The notes below the pieces were generated by a model. The model did no database searches and had not been told where the DNA came from. It was given only the letters and a program-made list of their open reading frames with translations. A stretch of 64,000 bases of DNA, from positions 1 through 64,000 of the forward strand of contig NZ_CANPWG010000008.1 of the NCBI RefSeq assembly GCF_947581915.1, written 5' to 3'. The stretch is from Candidatus Palauibacter scopulicola (lineage in GTDB: Bacteria; Gemmatimonadota; Gemmatimonadetes; Palauibacterales; Palauibacteraceae). Made by a program: the position numbers and the translations under genes. This document shows positions 7,487 to 15,574 of this stretch, piece after piece; the first letter of the stretch is position 1, and each line of letters starts with the position of its first letter.

Positions 7487-9658
7487 CTATCTGACCGACG
7501 CCCGAGGATGATCTTCCAACATGAGTGCGATACGGAGCGCGGGTGCGAGAGCCTCCCCGCGATATCGCAGGGTGCCGCCGCGGTCCACGACGAAGAACTG
7601 CACCTCCCTCCAGGCACCGAGGGCTTCCCAGACTTCGGATCGCCTGTCATGGAGGAAGGGGGGTAGCTCAGGAGTGCCGCCCTCAGCGGCGGGCTGATCC
7701 TCGTCCCGAGAATCAGGATTGACCGTGACCAGCAACGCTCGCGCGTCAGCCGCCGCCAGTTTCGGACCATTGGCCCTCAGCAGATCCAGGGTCTCCTCGG
7801 AGACGTAGCTGGGTCGAAGGGACTGGATGATCAGCGTTACGTCGCCACCGGTCACTTCGTGCAACGCCCTCTCTTCTCCAGAGGCAGTTTCGAGCGTGGC
7901 GCCCACGTTGACCCATTCATCGAGCAGTGACGATGACAGATGCTCCCGCCATGCCGCGCGGGCTACAGCCAAACGGGCCTCGGTCGGAGCGGTCACCCAG
8001 TCTTCTCCTTCGGGCCCGTAGGGTTCGAGCGGGATGACGGGGTCGGCCTGCGCGAGCGCCAGCAATTGGGCCGCGCGAGTCGAAGAGCCGGTCTCCGCGT
8101 GGAACCTTGCCAACTCCACGAACACACGGGGATCCCAGCTGAGTTCGGCGGCGCGCTCGAAGGCATCGAGCGCCCCTGCCCGGTCCCCTCGAGCCATCCG
8201 CAGCCGTCCTAGGAGCACATGCAGGCGGGCCAGACTTTCGGCGGCCTCCGCCTCGAAGTTGGCTCGCGTCCCGGCGAGCGGCCGATCCCGGCCGAGCCAG
8301 TCCGGCCGCCCGTTCAACTGTTGCAGGATCCACTCCTCGGCGATCGCCCCAAGAGCCGATACTTCAACCATGCGTTCCGTCACTTCGACATCGAGCCGGG
8401 TGTCTCGAATCACGGCGTCGGCTGCGTACCTCTCGAGCCAGACTCGGGTAAGTGCCGGATCGGCGACCTCATAGGAGAGCTGCAGCCCGACCTGGGCTAC
8501 TGAGGGCATCGGTGCGAGCGTCCAACTCCGGTCCAGCGCATCGATCTTTTCGGCATGCGACGTCGCCGACAGCAGGATGGTCTCGAGGCGAGCCTGCGAC
8601 GCGTACTCGTGCCGGGGATGTTCGGCGGTCAGCTCGCTCCGCCAATAGGCCTCGATACCCTCCCGGCCGAGGAGGCGGGCGTAGAGGCTCAGCGCGTGCA
8701 TCTCGCCCGCCCCGGGGTCCCTTGGCCGAGCGGCCGCGTCCATCCGTTTAAGGCGTTCCAGGTGCGCGGTTGGCGGCATCTCACCGGAGTCCTCGGGCAG
8801 GGCACCTCGACCATACAGGAGGAGGGCTGCCCATAGCTCGGGGCGCTCGGGGTACTCCGACAGCGCCTGTTCGGTCACCGCGACGGCCCTCGCGGGGCTC
8901 AGGTCCGCGGTGGCCAGCACCTGGTACAGGCGGGCGTCGAGCGTCGATCGGCCGTCCGCGTCCGTCTCGAGATACTCCCAGGACCGGCCGAAGTCGCTGT
9001 CGATGTAGTCTCCGTCCAGGTCTTCGACGGCGGCGGCCGCGTACACGGCGCCGGGGGGCAGATCGACGGTTCCGGAGAAGACGCCGGGGTCATCCCGGGA
9101 GAGTTCGACCACGCGGTATCCAGGTTCGGTTTGCGCGAAGCGGAGCGAGTCGGGCACCCAGTATCGCAGCCGCGCCCGGACGCCGGGTTCCGCCGCGAGC
9201 GGCGAAATCGTCTCGTACCGGAGCGTGAGCGCGCCCGGCTCCTCACCGTGGAACCGCAGGGTGCTCGCGCCCGCCATGGCCCGCTCGGGCCCGACCGTCA
9301 ACAGGAGAACCGCCGCGATCACGGCCAGCATGAGGGCCCCCGCCGAGACCGTCAGGGCTCGGGAGCCCGCAACCCGTCTCCGGGAGAACCCTGCCGGCTC
9401 CGCCTGTGCAAGGGCGAACGGGATGAGGGCGGCACTGCCCGCTTCCGCGGGGAAGATCTCTTCGAACAGTCCATCGGGCGGCTTCGGCGTCGGGAGGGTC
9501 CGTATCGCGGCACTCAACTCGCGAATGAGCCGGACCTCGCGTCGACAGACCGCGCACGAACGAAGGTGTTCCCGCACGGCAGCGGCATGCGGTTCGGGCA
9601 GCTCCCCGTCCGCGTAGCGGTTCAGCGTCCACTCGTCGATCTGCGTGCAGAACTCCAT
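7487..9658 (-). CDS. Anti-sigma factor fused to TPRs and a redoxin-like domain
   Basis: 723 residues. It opens with a zinc-finger anti-sigma domain (H31, C35, C38 in HLRSCAVC), then a single membrane segment at about 103-122. The extracytoplasmic part has a beta-rich domain (about 130-250), helical TPR-like repeats (about 270-560) and a C-terminal thioredoxin-like fold (about 600-720: DVTLIIQSL, ARALLVTVN, REVQFFVVDRGGTLRYRGE). The usual CxxC is absent from this last domain. The ATG at 9658 starts the zinc finger, 11 bases after the ECF sigma stop. It should hold the sigma factor at the membrane, with the large outer part sensing a periplasmic state. The redoxin-like tail sits immediately before a Cys-rich peptide gene, where separate redoxin genes sit in the other cassettes. 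Confidence 0.8.
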   Translation of the reverse strand: MEFCTQIDEWTLNRYADGELPEPHAAAVREHLRSCAVCRREVRLIRELSAAIRTLPTPKPPDGLFEEIFPAEAGSAALIPFALAQAEPAGFSRRRVAGSRALTVSAGALMLAVIAAVLLLTVGPERAMAGASTLRFHGEEPGALTLRYETISPLAAEPGVRARLRYWVPDSLRFAQTEPGYRVVELSRDDPGVFSGTVDLPPGAVYAAAAVEDLDGDYIDSDFGRSWEYLETDADGRSTLDARLYQVLATADLSPARAVAVTEQALSEYPERPELWAALLLYGRGALPEDSGEMPPTAHLERLKRMDAAARPRDPGAGEMHALSLYARLLGREGIEAYWRSELTAEHPRHEYASQARLETILLSATSHAEKIDALDRSWTLAPMPSVAQVGLQLSYEVADPALTRVWLERYAADAVIRDTRLDVEVTERMVEVSALGAIAEEWILQQLNGRPDWLGRDRPLAGTRANFEAEAAESLARLHVLLGRLRMARGDRAGALDAFERAAELSWDPRVFVELARFHAETGSSTRAAQLLALAQADPVIPLEPYGPEGEDWVTAPTEARLAVARAAWREHLSSSLLDEWVNVGATLETASGEERALHEVTGGDVTLIIQSLRPSYVSEETLDLLRANGPKLAAADARALLVTVNPDSRDEDQPAAEGGTPELPPFLHDRRSEVWEALGAWREVQFFVVDRGGTLRYRGEALAPALRIALMLEDHPRASVR

Positions 9659-9669
9659 CTTGCTGCTCC

Positions 9670-10203
9670 CTACCGCTCGAACAGTTCGGCGCGAAGCTGC
9701 TTCCGCGCCTTGTACAACCGGCCCTGGGAGGTCGAGCGCTCGATCTGGAGAAGCTCGGCGATCTCGCGGTGCGAATACCCCTCGATCTCTTTGAGGACGA
9801 CGACCGTCCGCCGTTCCTCCGTGAGCGAAGACAGCGCGCGCTCCAGTGCGATCGAATCCAGGATGGGGGATTCCGGCGACGCGACGACGTCCCCTTCGTC
9901 GGGCGCCAAGGCGGTGGTAATCTCGTGTCGTCTCCCCTCCGACCGGACGTGTTGGAGCGCGGTGCGGGCCGTCACGGAACGCAGCCACGGGCCCAGCGGC
10001 CGCTTGCCATCGAAGCGCCGAAGCAGCTCGGGAAGGTCGGCAAGGACATCGTGCATCACGTCCCGAGCATCGGCGGACGACTCCGTCAAGCGGTACGCCA
10101 CGGCGAACAACTGCTCCGAGTACTCCTCGTACAAGGCGTGCAACGCGCGGCGATCGCCGCGCGCCGCTCTGCGCGACAATCGCCGCTCCTGGGCCACCGT
10201 CAT
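9670..10203 (-). CDS. ECF (sigma-70 family) RNA polymerase sigma factor
   Basis: 177 residues. Region 2 covers about 14-80 (YEEYSEQLFAVAYRLTESSA, DARDVMHDVLADLP), and region 4 about 120-170 (LTEERRTVVVLKEIEGYSHR, EIAELLQIERSTSQGRLYKA). There is no region 1 or 3, as in ECF factors. The ATG at 10203 is preferred; a TTG one codon earlier is possible. Its partner anti-sigma gene follows after 11 bases. It is the first gene of the minus-strand run that continues through the peptide and propeller genes, and is therefore the likely transcriptional driver of that array. Confidence 0.88.
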   Translation of the reverse strand: MTVAQERRLSRRAARGDRRALHALYEEYSEQLFAVAYRLTESSADARDVMHDVLADLPELLRRFDGKRPLGPWLRSVTARTALQHVRSEGRRHEITTALAPDEGDVVASPESPILDSIALERALSSLTEERRTVVVLKEIEGYSHREIAELLQIERSTSQGRLYKARKQLRAELFER

Positions 10204-10325
10204 CAAACCGCGCCACCTCGCGCAGCCAGACCTGCTTTCTTGCCCCTGTCCACGGAGAATCTCTTTCTCGTCGTCGGGCCCCTGCGCCGGGGCCGATGGA
10301 GCCGGCGTGAATCCTCCCCCTACAT

Positions 10326-10331
10326 CTTATA
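10326..10331 (-). promoter_or_regulatory. Possible -10 element before the sigma factor gene
   Basis: TATAAG on the minus strand lies about 120 bases before the sigma gene, in otherwise GC-rich DNA. No good -35 hexamer is seen at 17 bases, so the element may belong to a promoter of another sigma class. Confidence 0.3.
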
Positions 10332-10412
10332 TGCCTCCCAAGGGCAAAACTTCGTTCGGGTCGTGCGGGCAACCTTCATGGACGTGAGCTGTTAACGAGT
10401 ATTTTGGAATCG

Positions 10413-10436
10413 ATAACTAGTGTGTTGACAATTTAT
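10413..10436 (+). promoter_or_regulatory. Second copy of the vapBC operator-like sequence
   Basis: The plus strand reads ATAACTAG, two other bases, then TGTTGAC and an A/T-rich tail. It is close to the sequence in front of vapB at 23056-23080 (ATAACTAG, ATTGTTGAC, then TTTAT). It is an AT-rich island in GC-rich DNA, with no toxin-antitoxin gene beside it. The second palindrome arm is degenerate. It could be a relic or a distant target of the antitoxin. Confidence 0.35.
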
Positions 10437-10566
10437 TACAGATATGATTTTCTCAAAAACGATCATCGGAAATCGGAAGGCGCTCGCTGCCGTTGACCCT
10501 CTGACAATGACGGACCAACTCGACGTGTCGGCAGCGCTCACTGGCTCCCGCGGTGTGACGCACGGC

Positions 10567-10627
10567 GGCCTGCCCCGAGCCAACGGGGCAGGCCAGCCGT
10601 ACGCTTCGCGTGGCTCCCCAGGGAGCC
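10567..10627 (-). other. Two strong hairpins, possible structured leader RNA
   Basis: A perfect 11-bp stem, GGCCTGCCCCG (10567-10577) with CGGGGCAGGCC (10584-10594) and a 6-base loop, extends by a further CGGC/GCCG pairing. A second stem pairs GGCTCCC and GGGAGCC at 10612-10627. No T-tract follows on either strand, so this is not a standard terminator. On the minus strand it follows a 13-codon ORF and precedes the sigma factor gene, which suggests an attenuator or structured RNA. Confidence 0.4.
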
Positions 10628-10642
10628 GTCGTTCGGGCGGGC

Positions 10643-10684
10643 CTAACCGAGACGGATCACGCCGCGGACGTGGTCGGGTCGCAT
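10643..10684 (-). CDS. Possible 13-residue leader peptide
   Basis: ATG at 10684 with AAGGAG six bases upstream encodes MRPDHVRGVIRLG and a stop. The ideal ribosome site and the hairpins just downstream suggest a leader ORF coupled to attenuation. The rest of 10204-10787 holds no convincing gene. Evidence is position and ribosome site only. Confidence 0.35.
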   Translation of the reverse strand: MRPDHVRGVIRLG

Positions 10685-10787
10685 GTTTTTCTCCTTTGAG
10701 GCTTGTCGTTCGTCACCGAAAGCGCACCAGAAAACGGCGCTCCCGGTAACACAAACGCCTCCGGCTCAAAAAACCTTACATCGCGCC

Positions 10788-11822
10788 CTACTTCGTCCAG
10801 ATCACGATGGCGCCGCAGCGTGTGTCGGAGCCGCCGAACTCGGCCGGAAGCGATGCCGGCCCCTTGTATATCTCGACTCCCGCGACCTCCACCGGAAGGA
10901 CGAGAGTGTGGAGGGGTGCATCGGTCACATCGACATTGTCGAGGAACGTCTTGATTCTGCAGCCGCCCCCTGAAAACCCGGCCGACAATCTCGTGCTGTA
11001 GAACCTACCGTCTCGTCCCAGCCTGATTCCCGACATGTCGGCGATCATGTGGCTGATGCGCTGCGGTCGCCGACGCTCGATGTCGGCTTCGGTGAAGAAC
11101 GTGCCTCCGCTCACGAGTTCACCCCACAGCTTTCGCTCGTAGAACCCCTTGATCTCCAGGCGGCGAGATCTCGTCACGGTCGCCACGAGCGGCTCCATTT
11201 CGACCGGCGTCGGCGCGAGCCCGATCTCCACTTCCGTGGTGAGCCCGCGCGTCACCGTCACGGCGTGGCCAAGCGACGCGTAGCCGATGTGTCCTACCTC
11301 CAGTTCATGCTGCCCCTCGGGGACGGCGGACAGAACGAACCTGCCGCGCCGGTTGCTCTGGGCCTGCCTGCCCCGACCCCGGACGGATACGGCGGCCGTG
11401 GCCACGGCATCGCCGGTCACGCCATCGTATACCCGGCCGATGATCCGCCCCGCGCGGACCGTACCGATGAGGACCCGGAGTTCCACCTCATGTACGTCTC
11501 CGGGTTCGAAGGCAACGACGGCCTGCTCACTCGACCCGTCCCCCAACTCGGCCCACAGCGTCGCCTCTCGCGCGTCACGGGGGGCGCATAGGAAGAAACG
11601 GCCCTGGGGATCGGCGGCTTCGCGCACCGGCCTGCGCCTCGCCTCGTTCCAGCGGAGCACCACGGTGGCCCCGGGCAGGGCGACCGTCCCGGATTCGTCC
11701 AGGACCGCGACGCGAAGCGCAGCCCGGTCGCCACACTCCTCCCCGTCCTGTCCGGCCGCCGGAGGCACGGCGACCGCCAGCAGGGATACCACCGCGATCG
11801 TCATCGGTGCCACGCGAGTCAT
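10788..11822 (-). CDS. Carboxypeptidase-regulatory / plug-only protein
   Basis: About 344 residues with a signal peptide (ending PPAAGQ). A first Ig-like domain covers about 30-130. A second carboxypeptidase-regulatory-like domain covers about 140-215 (GRIIGRVYDGVTGDAVATA, GRFVLSAVPEGQHELEVGHI). The C-terminal region is like the plug of TonB-dependent receptors (FFTEADIERR, VEVAGVEIYKGPASLPAEFG, CGAIVIWTK). The 22-strand barrel is absent, so it is not a receptor by itself. It lies 29 bases after a full-length paralogue. The start is uncertain: the ATG at 11822 has GGAG immediately adjacent, and an ATG at 11804 is possible. It is probably a periplasmic or outer-membrane partner protein. Confidence 0.72.
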   Translation of the reverse strand: MTRVAPMTIAVVSLLAVAVPPAAGQDGEECGDRAALRVAVLDESGTVALPGATVVLRWNEARRRPVREAADPQGRFFLCAPRDAREATLWAELGDGSSEQAVVAFEPGDVHEVELRVLIGTVRAGRIIGRVYDGVTGDAVATAAVSVRGRGRQAQSNRRGRFVLSAVPEGQHELEVGHIGYASLGHAVTVTRGLTTEVEIGLAPTPVEMEPLVATVTRSRRLEIKGFYERKLWGELVSGGTFFTEADIERRRPQRISHMIADMSGIRLGRDGRFYSTRLSAGFSGGGCRIKTFLDNVDVTDAPLHTLVLPVEVAGVEIYKGPASLPAEFGGSDTRCGAIVIWTK

Positions 11823-11851
11823 CTCCAGTCCATGGGCAATGCTCGCCACGT

Positions 11852-12865
11852 CTACTTGGTCCACACGACGACGGCGCCACACCGGCTGGCGAACTCGGCC
11901 GGCGTACTCGCCAGCCCCTTGTAAACCTCGATCCCTCCAACCTCTATCGGCTTCACGTACAAGTCCAGATTGCGCCCGACCGCGAAACCGTCCAGGTACA
12001 CGGCCATGCGGCAGGTCCGATTCAATCCCGAAGAGCCTCTCCGATTCAGCATCCCTGGCGCAACGCTCGGGACCAGCATGCTGACAAGATCGCTGACTCG
12101 AAGGGGGCGCCAGCGTTCGATGTCCTCTTCGGTAATGAACGTTCCGAGGCCGAGCAGTTCACCCCAGTGCTTTCTCTCGTAGAAGCCCTTGATCTCCAGG
12201 CGACGAGGCCTCTCCACGGTGACCACGAGCGGTGCCAGTTCCACGGGATCCGTGGACAGACCGATCTCGACCTCGGTGGTGATCCCCGGCCTGACCGAGA
12301 CCGCATGCGTGAGCGGAGCGTAGCCGATGTGCCGGACCGAGAGTTCGTGCGATCCGACGGGTACCCCGCTCAGGACGAAGCGGCCCATGCGGTTGCTGGT
12401 GACCACCGCGGCCCGGTCCGGGACGGAGACCTCGGCGGCAGCCACGGGTCGGTGGGTCCTCCCGTCGAGCACCTGACCAACCAGGCGGCCCGTCTCCACG
12501 TCATCGAGCAGCAGCCGGAGTTCCACGTCGTGCCTCGACCCCGGCACGATGACGACCAGCCGTTCCGTGCTCGAAGCGTCCCCCAGTTCCGCCCACAGCA
12601 CCGCTTCTGTCGCCTCCGCAGGGGCGCAGAGCAGAAGGAGGCCCTCCGCCCCGGCCGTTTCTCGCAGCGCCATCTCCTCGACGTCGGACCAGTGGACCAC
12701 GAGCGTGGCGCCGGGGATCGGGATGTTGCCGGACTCGTCGACGACCGTCACCTGAAGCGAAGGCCGGTCGCGGCAACCGTCCTCCTGCCCCAGGACCGGG
12801 CCGGTCGGAACGGCGGCGAGGATGAAGAAGAGGGGAACGACAGCTGCTGGTCTCGCTTCGACCAT
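11852..12865 (-). CDS. Carboxypeptidase-regulatory / plug-only protein (paralogue)
   Basis: About 337 residues, with the same layout as the gene at 10788-11822: signal peptide ending VLGQ, two Ig/carboxypeptidase-regulatory domains (PIPGATLVVHW; GRLVGQVLDGRTHRPVAAAE), and a plug-like end (FITEEDIERWRPLRVSDLV, IEVGGIEVYKGLASTPAEFA, CGAVVVWTK). The pair arose by tandem duplication. The signature LEIKGFYERK occurs in both. No barrel domain follows. The ATG at 12865 was chosen because it leads into the signal peptide. No ribosome site stands out. Confidence 0.72.
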   Translation of the reverse strand: MVEARPAAVVPLFFILAAVPTGPVLGQEDGCRDRPSLQVTVVDESGNIPIPGATLVVHWSDVEEMALRETAGAEGLLLLCAPAEATEAVLWAELGDASSTERLVVIVPGSRHDVELRLLLDDVETGRLVGQVLDGRTHRPVAAAEVSVPDRAAVVTSNRMGRFVLSGVPVGSHELSVRHIGYAPLTHAVSVRPGITTEVEIGLSTDPVELAPLVVTVERPRRLEIKGFYERKHWGELLGLGTFITEEDIERWRPLRVSDLVSMLVPSVAPGMLNRRGSSGLNRTCRMAVYLDGFAVGRNLDLYVKPIEVGGIEVYKGLASTPAEFASRCGAVVVWTK

Positions 12866-13002
12866 GGGCCACACTCTCTGCGCGGGTTCGCCCTGCTCCA
12901 CGATGCAGCGTACGGCTCCCGGACTGCACGGATCGGAAGAACGTCACATTCGTGTCGGAAGACGCCAGCCATGTAAGACGTTCGCCAGTCCCAACACCCC
13001 CC

Positions 13003-13632
13003 TCACGTCTTCAATACAACACCCAGCTGAAAGGCCAGGAGGCGCGTGTACTCTTTACCCTCGACCGTGATGCCGATCTCGGGGGGAGGGTAGTCGATGA
13101 CGTCCTTGAGCCCCACCTGGTAGAGCGCATCGATGCTGACGCGGACGTCGTCCGTGATTCCGTGGGAAAGCCCCAACCTGCCCATGAGGCCGTAGTCCGT
13201 GACCTCGGCGCCCGGATCCGCACCCTCGCAGAGCCCGGGGCCAAAGGTGCCGGAGTTATCGCATGAGACCTTGATCCCGAGCCATGGTCCCGCCTGAACG
13301 CCGAGAGACAGCCTCCCGCTGCCGATGATCCGGGGCCGGGCGAGGAGCCACGAGGTCTGCACGTAATCGATCGAGCGGCTACCCGTCCACTCTAGCCCGC
13401 CGGCGTAATACCTGACGTCCGTTCCCATTCGCGCGTACGACACCCCCGGACGCAGGGAGAGGCCCGATCCCAACGGGAACCCGAAGTCCACACCGACCGT
13501 GGGGACGGTGATCGATTCGCCTCCGTTTCCCACGATGGATCCCATACCGATACCCGCTCGGAGCGCGACGTCCTCCTGTGCGGCTAGCGGCGCGGCCAGC
13601 AGGATGCCGGTCGCGATGATGCGTCTTCTCAC
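13003..13632 (-). CDS. Outer-membrane beta-barrel protein
   Basis: 209 residues with a short signal peptide (ending LAAQE) and alternating amphipathic strands rich in Gly and aromatics (VGVDFGFPLGSGLSLRPGVS, YGLMGRLGLSHGI, LLAFQLGVVLKT). This is typical of small eight-stranded OmpX/PorT-like barrels. The GTG at 13632 has GGGGGAGG just upstream. It is followed by the two plug-only proteins on the same strand, so all three may work at the outer membrane. No specific substrate can be named. Confidence 0.7.
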   Translation of the reverse strand: MRRRIIATGILLAAPLAAQEDVALRAGIGMGSIVGNGGESITVPTVGVDFGFPLGSGLSLRPGVSYARMGTDVRYYAGGLEWTGSRSIDYVQTSWLLARPRIIGSGRLSLGVQAGPWLGIKVSCDNSGTFGPGLCEGADPGAEVTDYGLMGRLGLSHGITDDVRVSIDALYQVGLKDVIDYPPPEIGITVEGKEYTRLLAFQLGVVLKT

Positions 13633-13762
13633 GTCGCCTCCCCCTTCGTCGCGGTGCCCGCCCGTTGGCGTCCCTCGCCCCGAGATACCGCGACTCTCCT
13701 AGCCATACGCCTCGGCGTGCCGGAGGATCCTCCCGGGACGCCCTCCGACGCGTCGAACGACG

Positions 13763-15046
13763 TCAGTGGTAGAAGACGTTCACCAGGGCGAGGGGGATCG
13801 CGGGGACGTACGTCACGAGGAGGAGGACGGCGACGAGGACGGCGACGAAGCGGAGGTTGACCTTGCTCACCTCCCAGATGTCCGCCTTGGCGACGGAGCA
13901 CGCGGTCACGAGCACGCTCGCCACCGGCGGCGTCTGCTGGCCGATGCCCAGGTTGAGGGTGACGACGAGGCCGAAGTGGACCGGGTCGATCCCCGCCGCG
14001 CGCACGAGCGGCATCACGATGGGGACGACGAGGATGATCGCCGCGGCCGAGTGCAGGAAGAGGCCGATGACGAGAAAGAAGACGTTGAGCAGCGCGAGGA
14101 TGAGCCACTTGTTCTCCGTGAGCCCCATGATCCCCGCCGCGACCTGCTGCGGGAGCCGCTGTTCGGTGAGGTAGTCGCCGAGCAGGGCGGAGGTCGCGAC
14201 GAGCAGCATGACGACGGCCGTCTGCACGCCGCCCTCGAGCATCGCCTCGCGCAGGTGGGCGAGGTCGAGTTCGCGGTAAATGAGCCCGCCCACGACGAGC
14301 GACGCGACAACGGCGAGCCCGGCCCCCTCCGTCGCCGTCACCCAGCCGCTGAAGATCCCGCCGAGGATGATCGCGGGCAGGAGGAGGGCCCACCCGGCCT
14401 CGCGCGCCGTCGTCCACACGCGGCGGAGTTCGAACCGGCCCTCCACGGGGAAGTCGTGGCGACGGGCGTAGAGCCAGGCGACGAACATGAGCAGCAAGCC
14501 GCCGAGCACCCCGGGCACGATGCCGGCGACGAACAGCTCGACGACCGAGGCCTCGGCCATGACGCCATACAGGATCATGGGGATGGACGGGGGGATGATG
14601 ACGGCGAGCGTGGCCGAGGAAGACGTCACGGCCGCGGCGAAGGGCGTCCGGTAGCCGCGTTTCTTCATGGCGGGGATGAGGATGGAGCCGAGCGCGGCGA
14701 CATCGGCCACGGCGGAGCCCGAGATCTCCGCGAAGAAGAGCGAGGCGGAAATGCCGACCATCGCGAGGCCGCCGCGGATGAACCCGACGAGCGCGGAGGC
14801 GAAGGCGATGAGCCGGCGCGAGATCCCGGTCGCGTTCATGATCGCGCCCGCGAGGATGAAGAGCGGGATGGCGATGAGCGGGAACGAGGTCGCCCCGTCG
14901 AACAGCACGAGGCCCGCGTTCGGGAGCATGGCGACGCCGCCCGAGGCGACGATGGCGACGAGCGCGACGATCCCGAGCGCGACCGCAATGGGGACGCCAA
15001 TGGCGATGAGAAGCACCAGGCCGAGGAAGAGAACGAGGAGCGTCAC
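13763..15046 (-). CDS. dctM: TRAP transporter large permease (DctM family)
   Basis: 427 residues with about 12 membrane segments. It carries the DctM signatures SGSAVADVAALGSILIPAMK, SSATLAVIIPPSIPMILYG and LNLGIGQQTPPVAS. It forms the transport channel of a Na+- or H+-coupled TRAP system in the inner membrane. The GTG at 15046 overlaps the dctQ stop by four bases. Gene order dctP-dctQ-dctM follows an aminotransferase, so the substrate is likely a small carboxylate linked to glyoxylate or hydroxyacid metabolism. Confidence 0.93.
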   Translation of the reverse strand: MTLLVLFLGLVLLIAIGVPIAVALGIVALVAIVASGGVAMLPNAGLVLFDGATSFPLIAIPLFILAGAIMNATGISRRLIAFASALVGFIRGGLAMVGISASLFFAEISGSAVADVAALGSILIPAMKKRGYRTPFAAAVTSSSATLAVIIPPSIPMILYGVMAEASVVELFVAGIVPGVLGGLLLMFVAWLYARRHDFPVEGRFELRRVWTTAREAGWALLLPAIILGGIFSGWVTATEGAGLAVVASLVVGGLIYRELDLAHLREAMLEGGVQTAVVMLLVATSALLGDYLTEQRLPQQVAAGIMGLTENKWLILALLNVFFLVIGLFLHSAAAIILVVPIVMPLVRAAGIDPVHFGLVVTLNLGIGQQTPPVASVLVTACSVAKADIWEVSKVNLRFVAVLVAVLLLVTYVPAIPLALVNVFYH

Positions 15047-15546
15047 GGCTCGCCCTCGCCGGCTGGGACCGTCTCCTCCGCGCCGGCGTCCCCCGGGGAA
15101 AGCGCGTCCCGCAGTCCCAGCAGCTGCGCGACGATGAAGAGGACGGCCCCGATCGGGATCACCGACTGCGCCAGCGCCGCGGGCACGGAGGGCAGGCTCA
15201 CGAGCGTCGTCCCCTCCAGCACGCGGACGACCTGCCAGCCGGCCCACGCGACCGCGGCGAAGAAGGCGATGATCGCGCCCTCGGCCGCGAGCACGACGGC
15301 AAGCCGCGCGCGCCCCGTCAAGTGCTGGGTCAGCGTGGGCACGCCGATGTGCGCCCGGCGCAGCGCCGCGAGCGCCGCCCCGTAGTAGGTGAGCCACGCG
15401 AGGAGGATCGACGCCACCTCGTCGTACCACACGAGCGCCGCCCCCGCCTTCCTGAAGCCGACTCCCACGACGACGACCAGGGCGAGCGCCGCGAGGAGGA
15501 CGAGCACCGCCCCCTCGAGGAAGCGCCGGACGCCCGTCCTCATCAT
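15043..15546 (-). CDS. dctQ: TRAP transporter small permease (DctQ family)
   Basis: 167 residues with four membrane segments. The DctQ region ALVWYDEVASILLAWLTYYG and AALRRAHIGVPTL is clear. It partners the large permease, whose start overlaps this gene's stop. The ATG at 15546 (with a second ATG next) lies 28 bases after the dctP stop. The hydrophilic C-terminus (GDAGAEETVPAGEGEP) is cytoplasmic or disordered. Confidence 0.9.
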   Translation of the reverse strand: MMRTGVRRFLEGAVLVLLAALALVVVVGVGFRKAGAALVWYDEVASILLAWLTYYGAALAALRRAHIGVPTLTQHLTGRARLAVVLAAEGAIIAFFAAVAWAGWQVVRVLEGTTLVSLPSVPAALAQSVIPIGAVLFIVAQLLGLRDALSPGDAGAEETVPAGEGEP

Positions 15547-15574
15547 GGGAATCGCGACCCGGCGGTCGGGCCGG

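Noticed and set aside
10567-10594. Hairpin considered as a Rho-independent terminator
   Set aside because: No T-tract follows on either strand; I list it as a structured RNA candidate instead.
10444-10749. Plus-strand 101-codon frame downstream of the operator-like sequence
   Set aside because: Arg/Gly/Ser-rich sequence crossing strong hairpins, with no ribosome site and no family resemblance.
10788-12865. Calling the plug-like proteins TonB-dependent receptors
   Set aside because: Both are about 340 residues and lack the barrel, so they cannot be receptors by themselves.
13766-15385. Long plus-strand frame rich in Asp, Glu, Arg and His
   Set aside because: Antisense of dctM/dctQ; its composition is a by-product of hydrophobic codons on the other strand.
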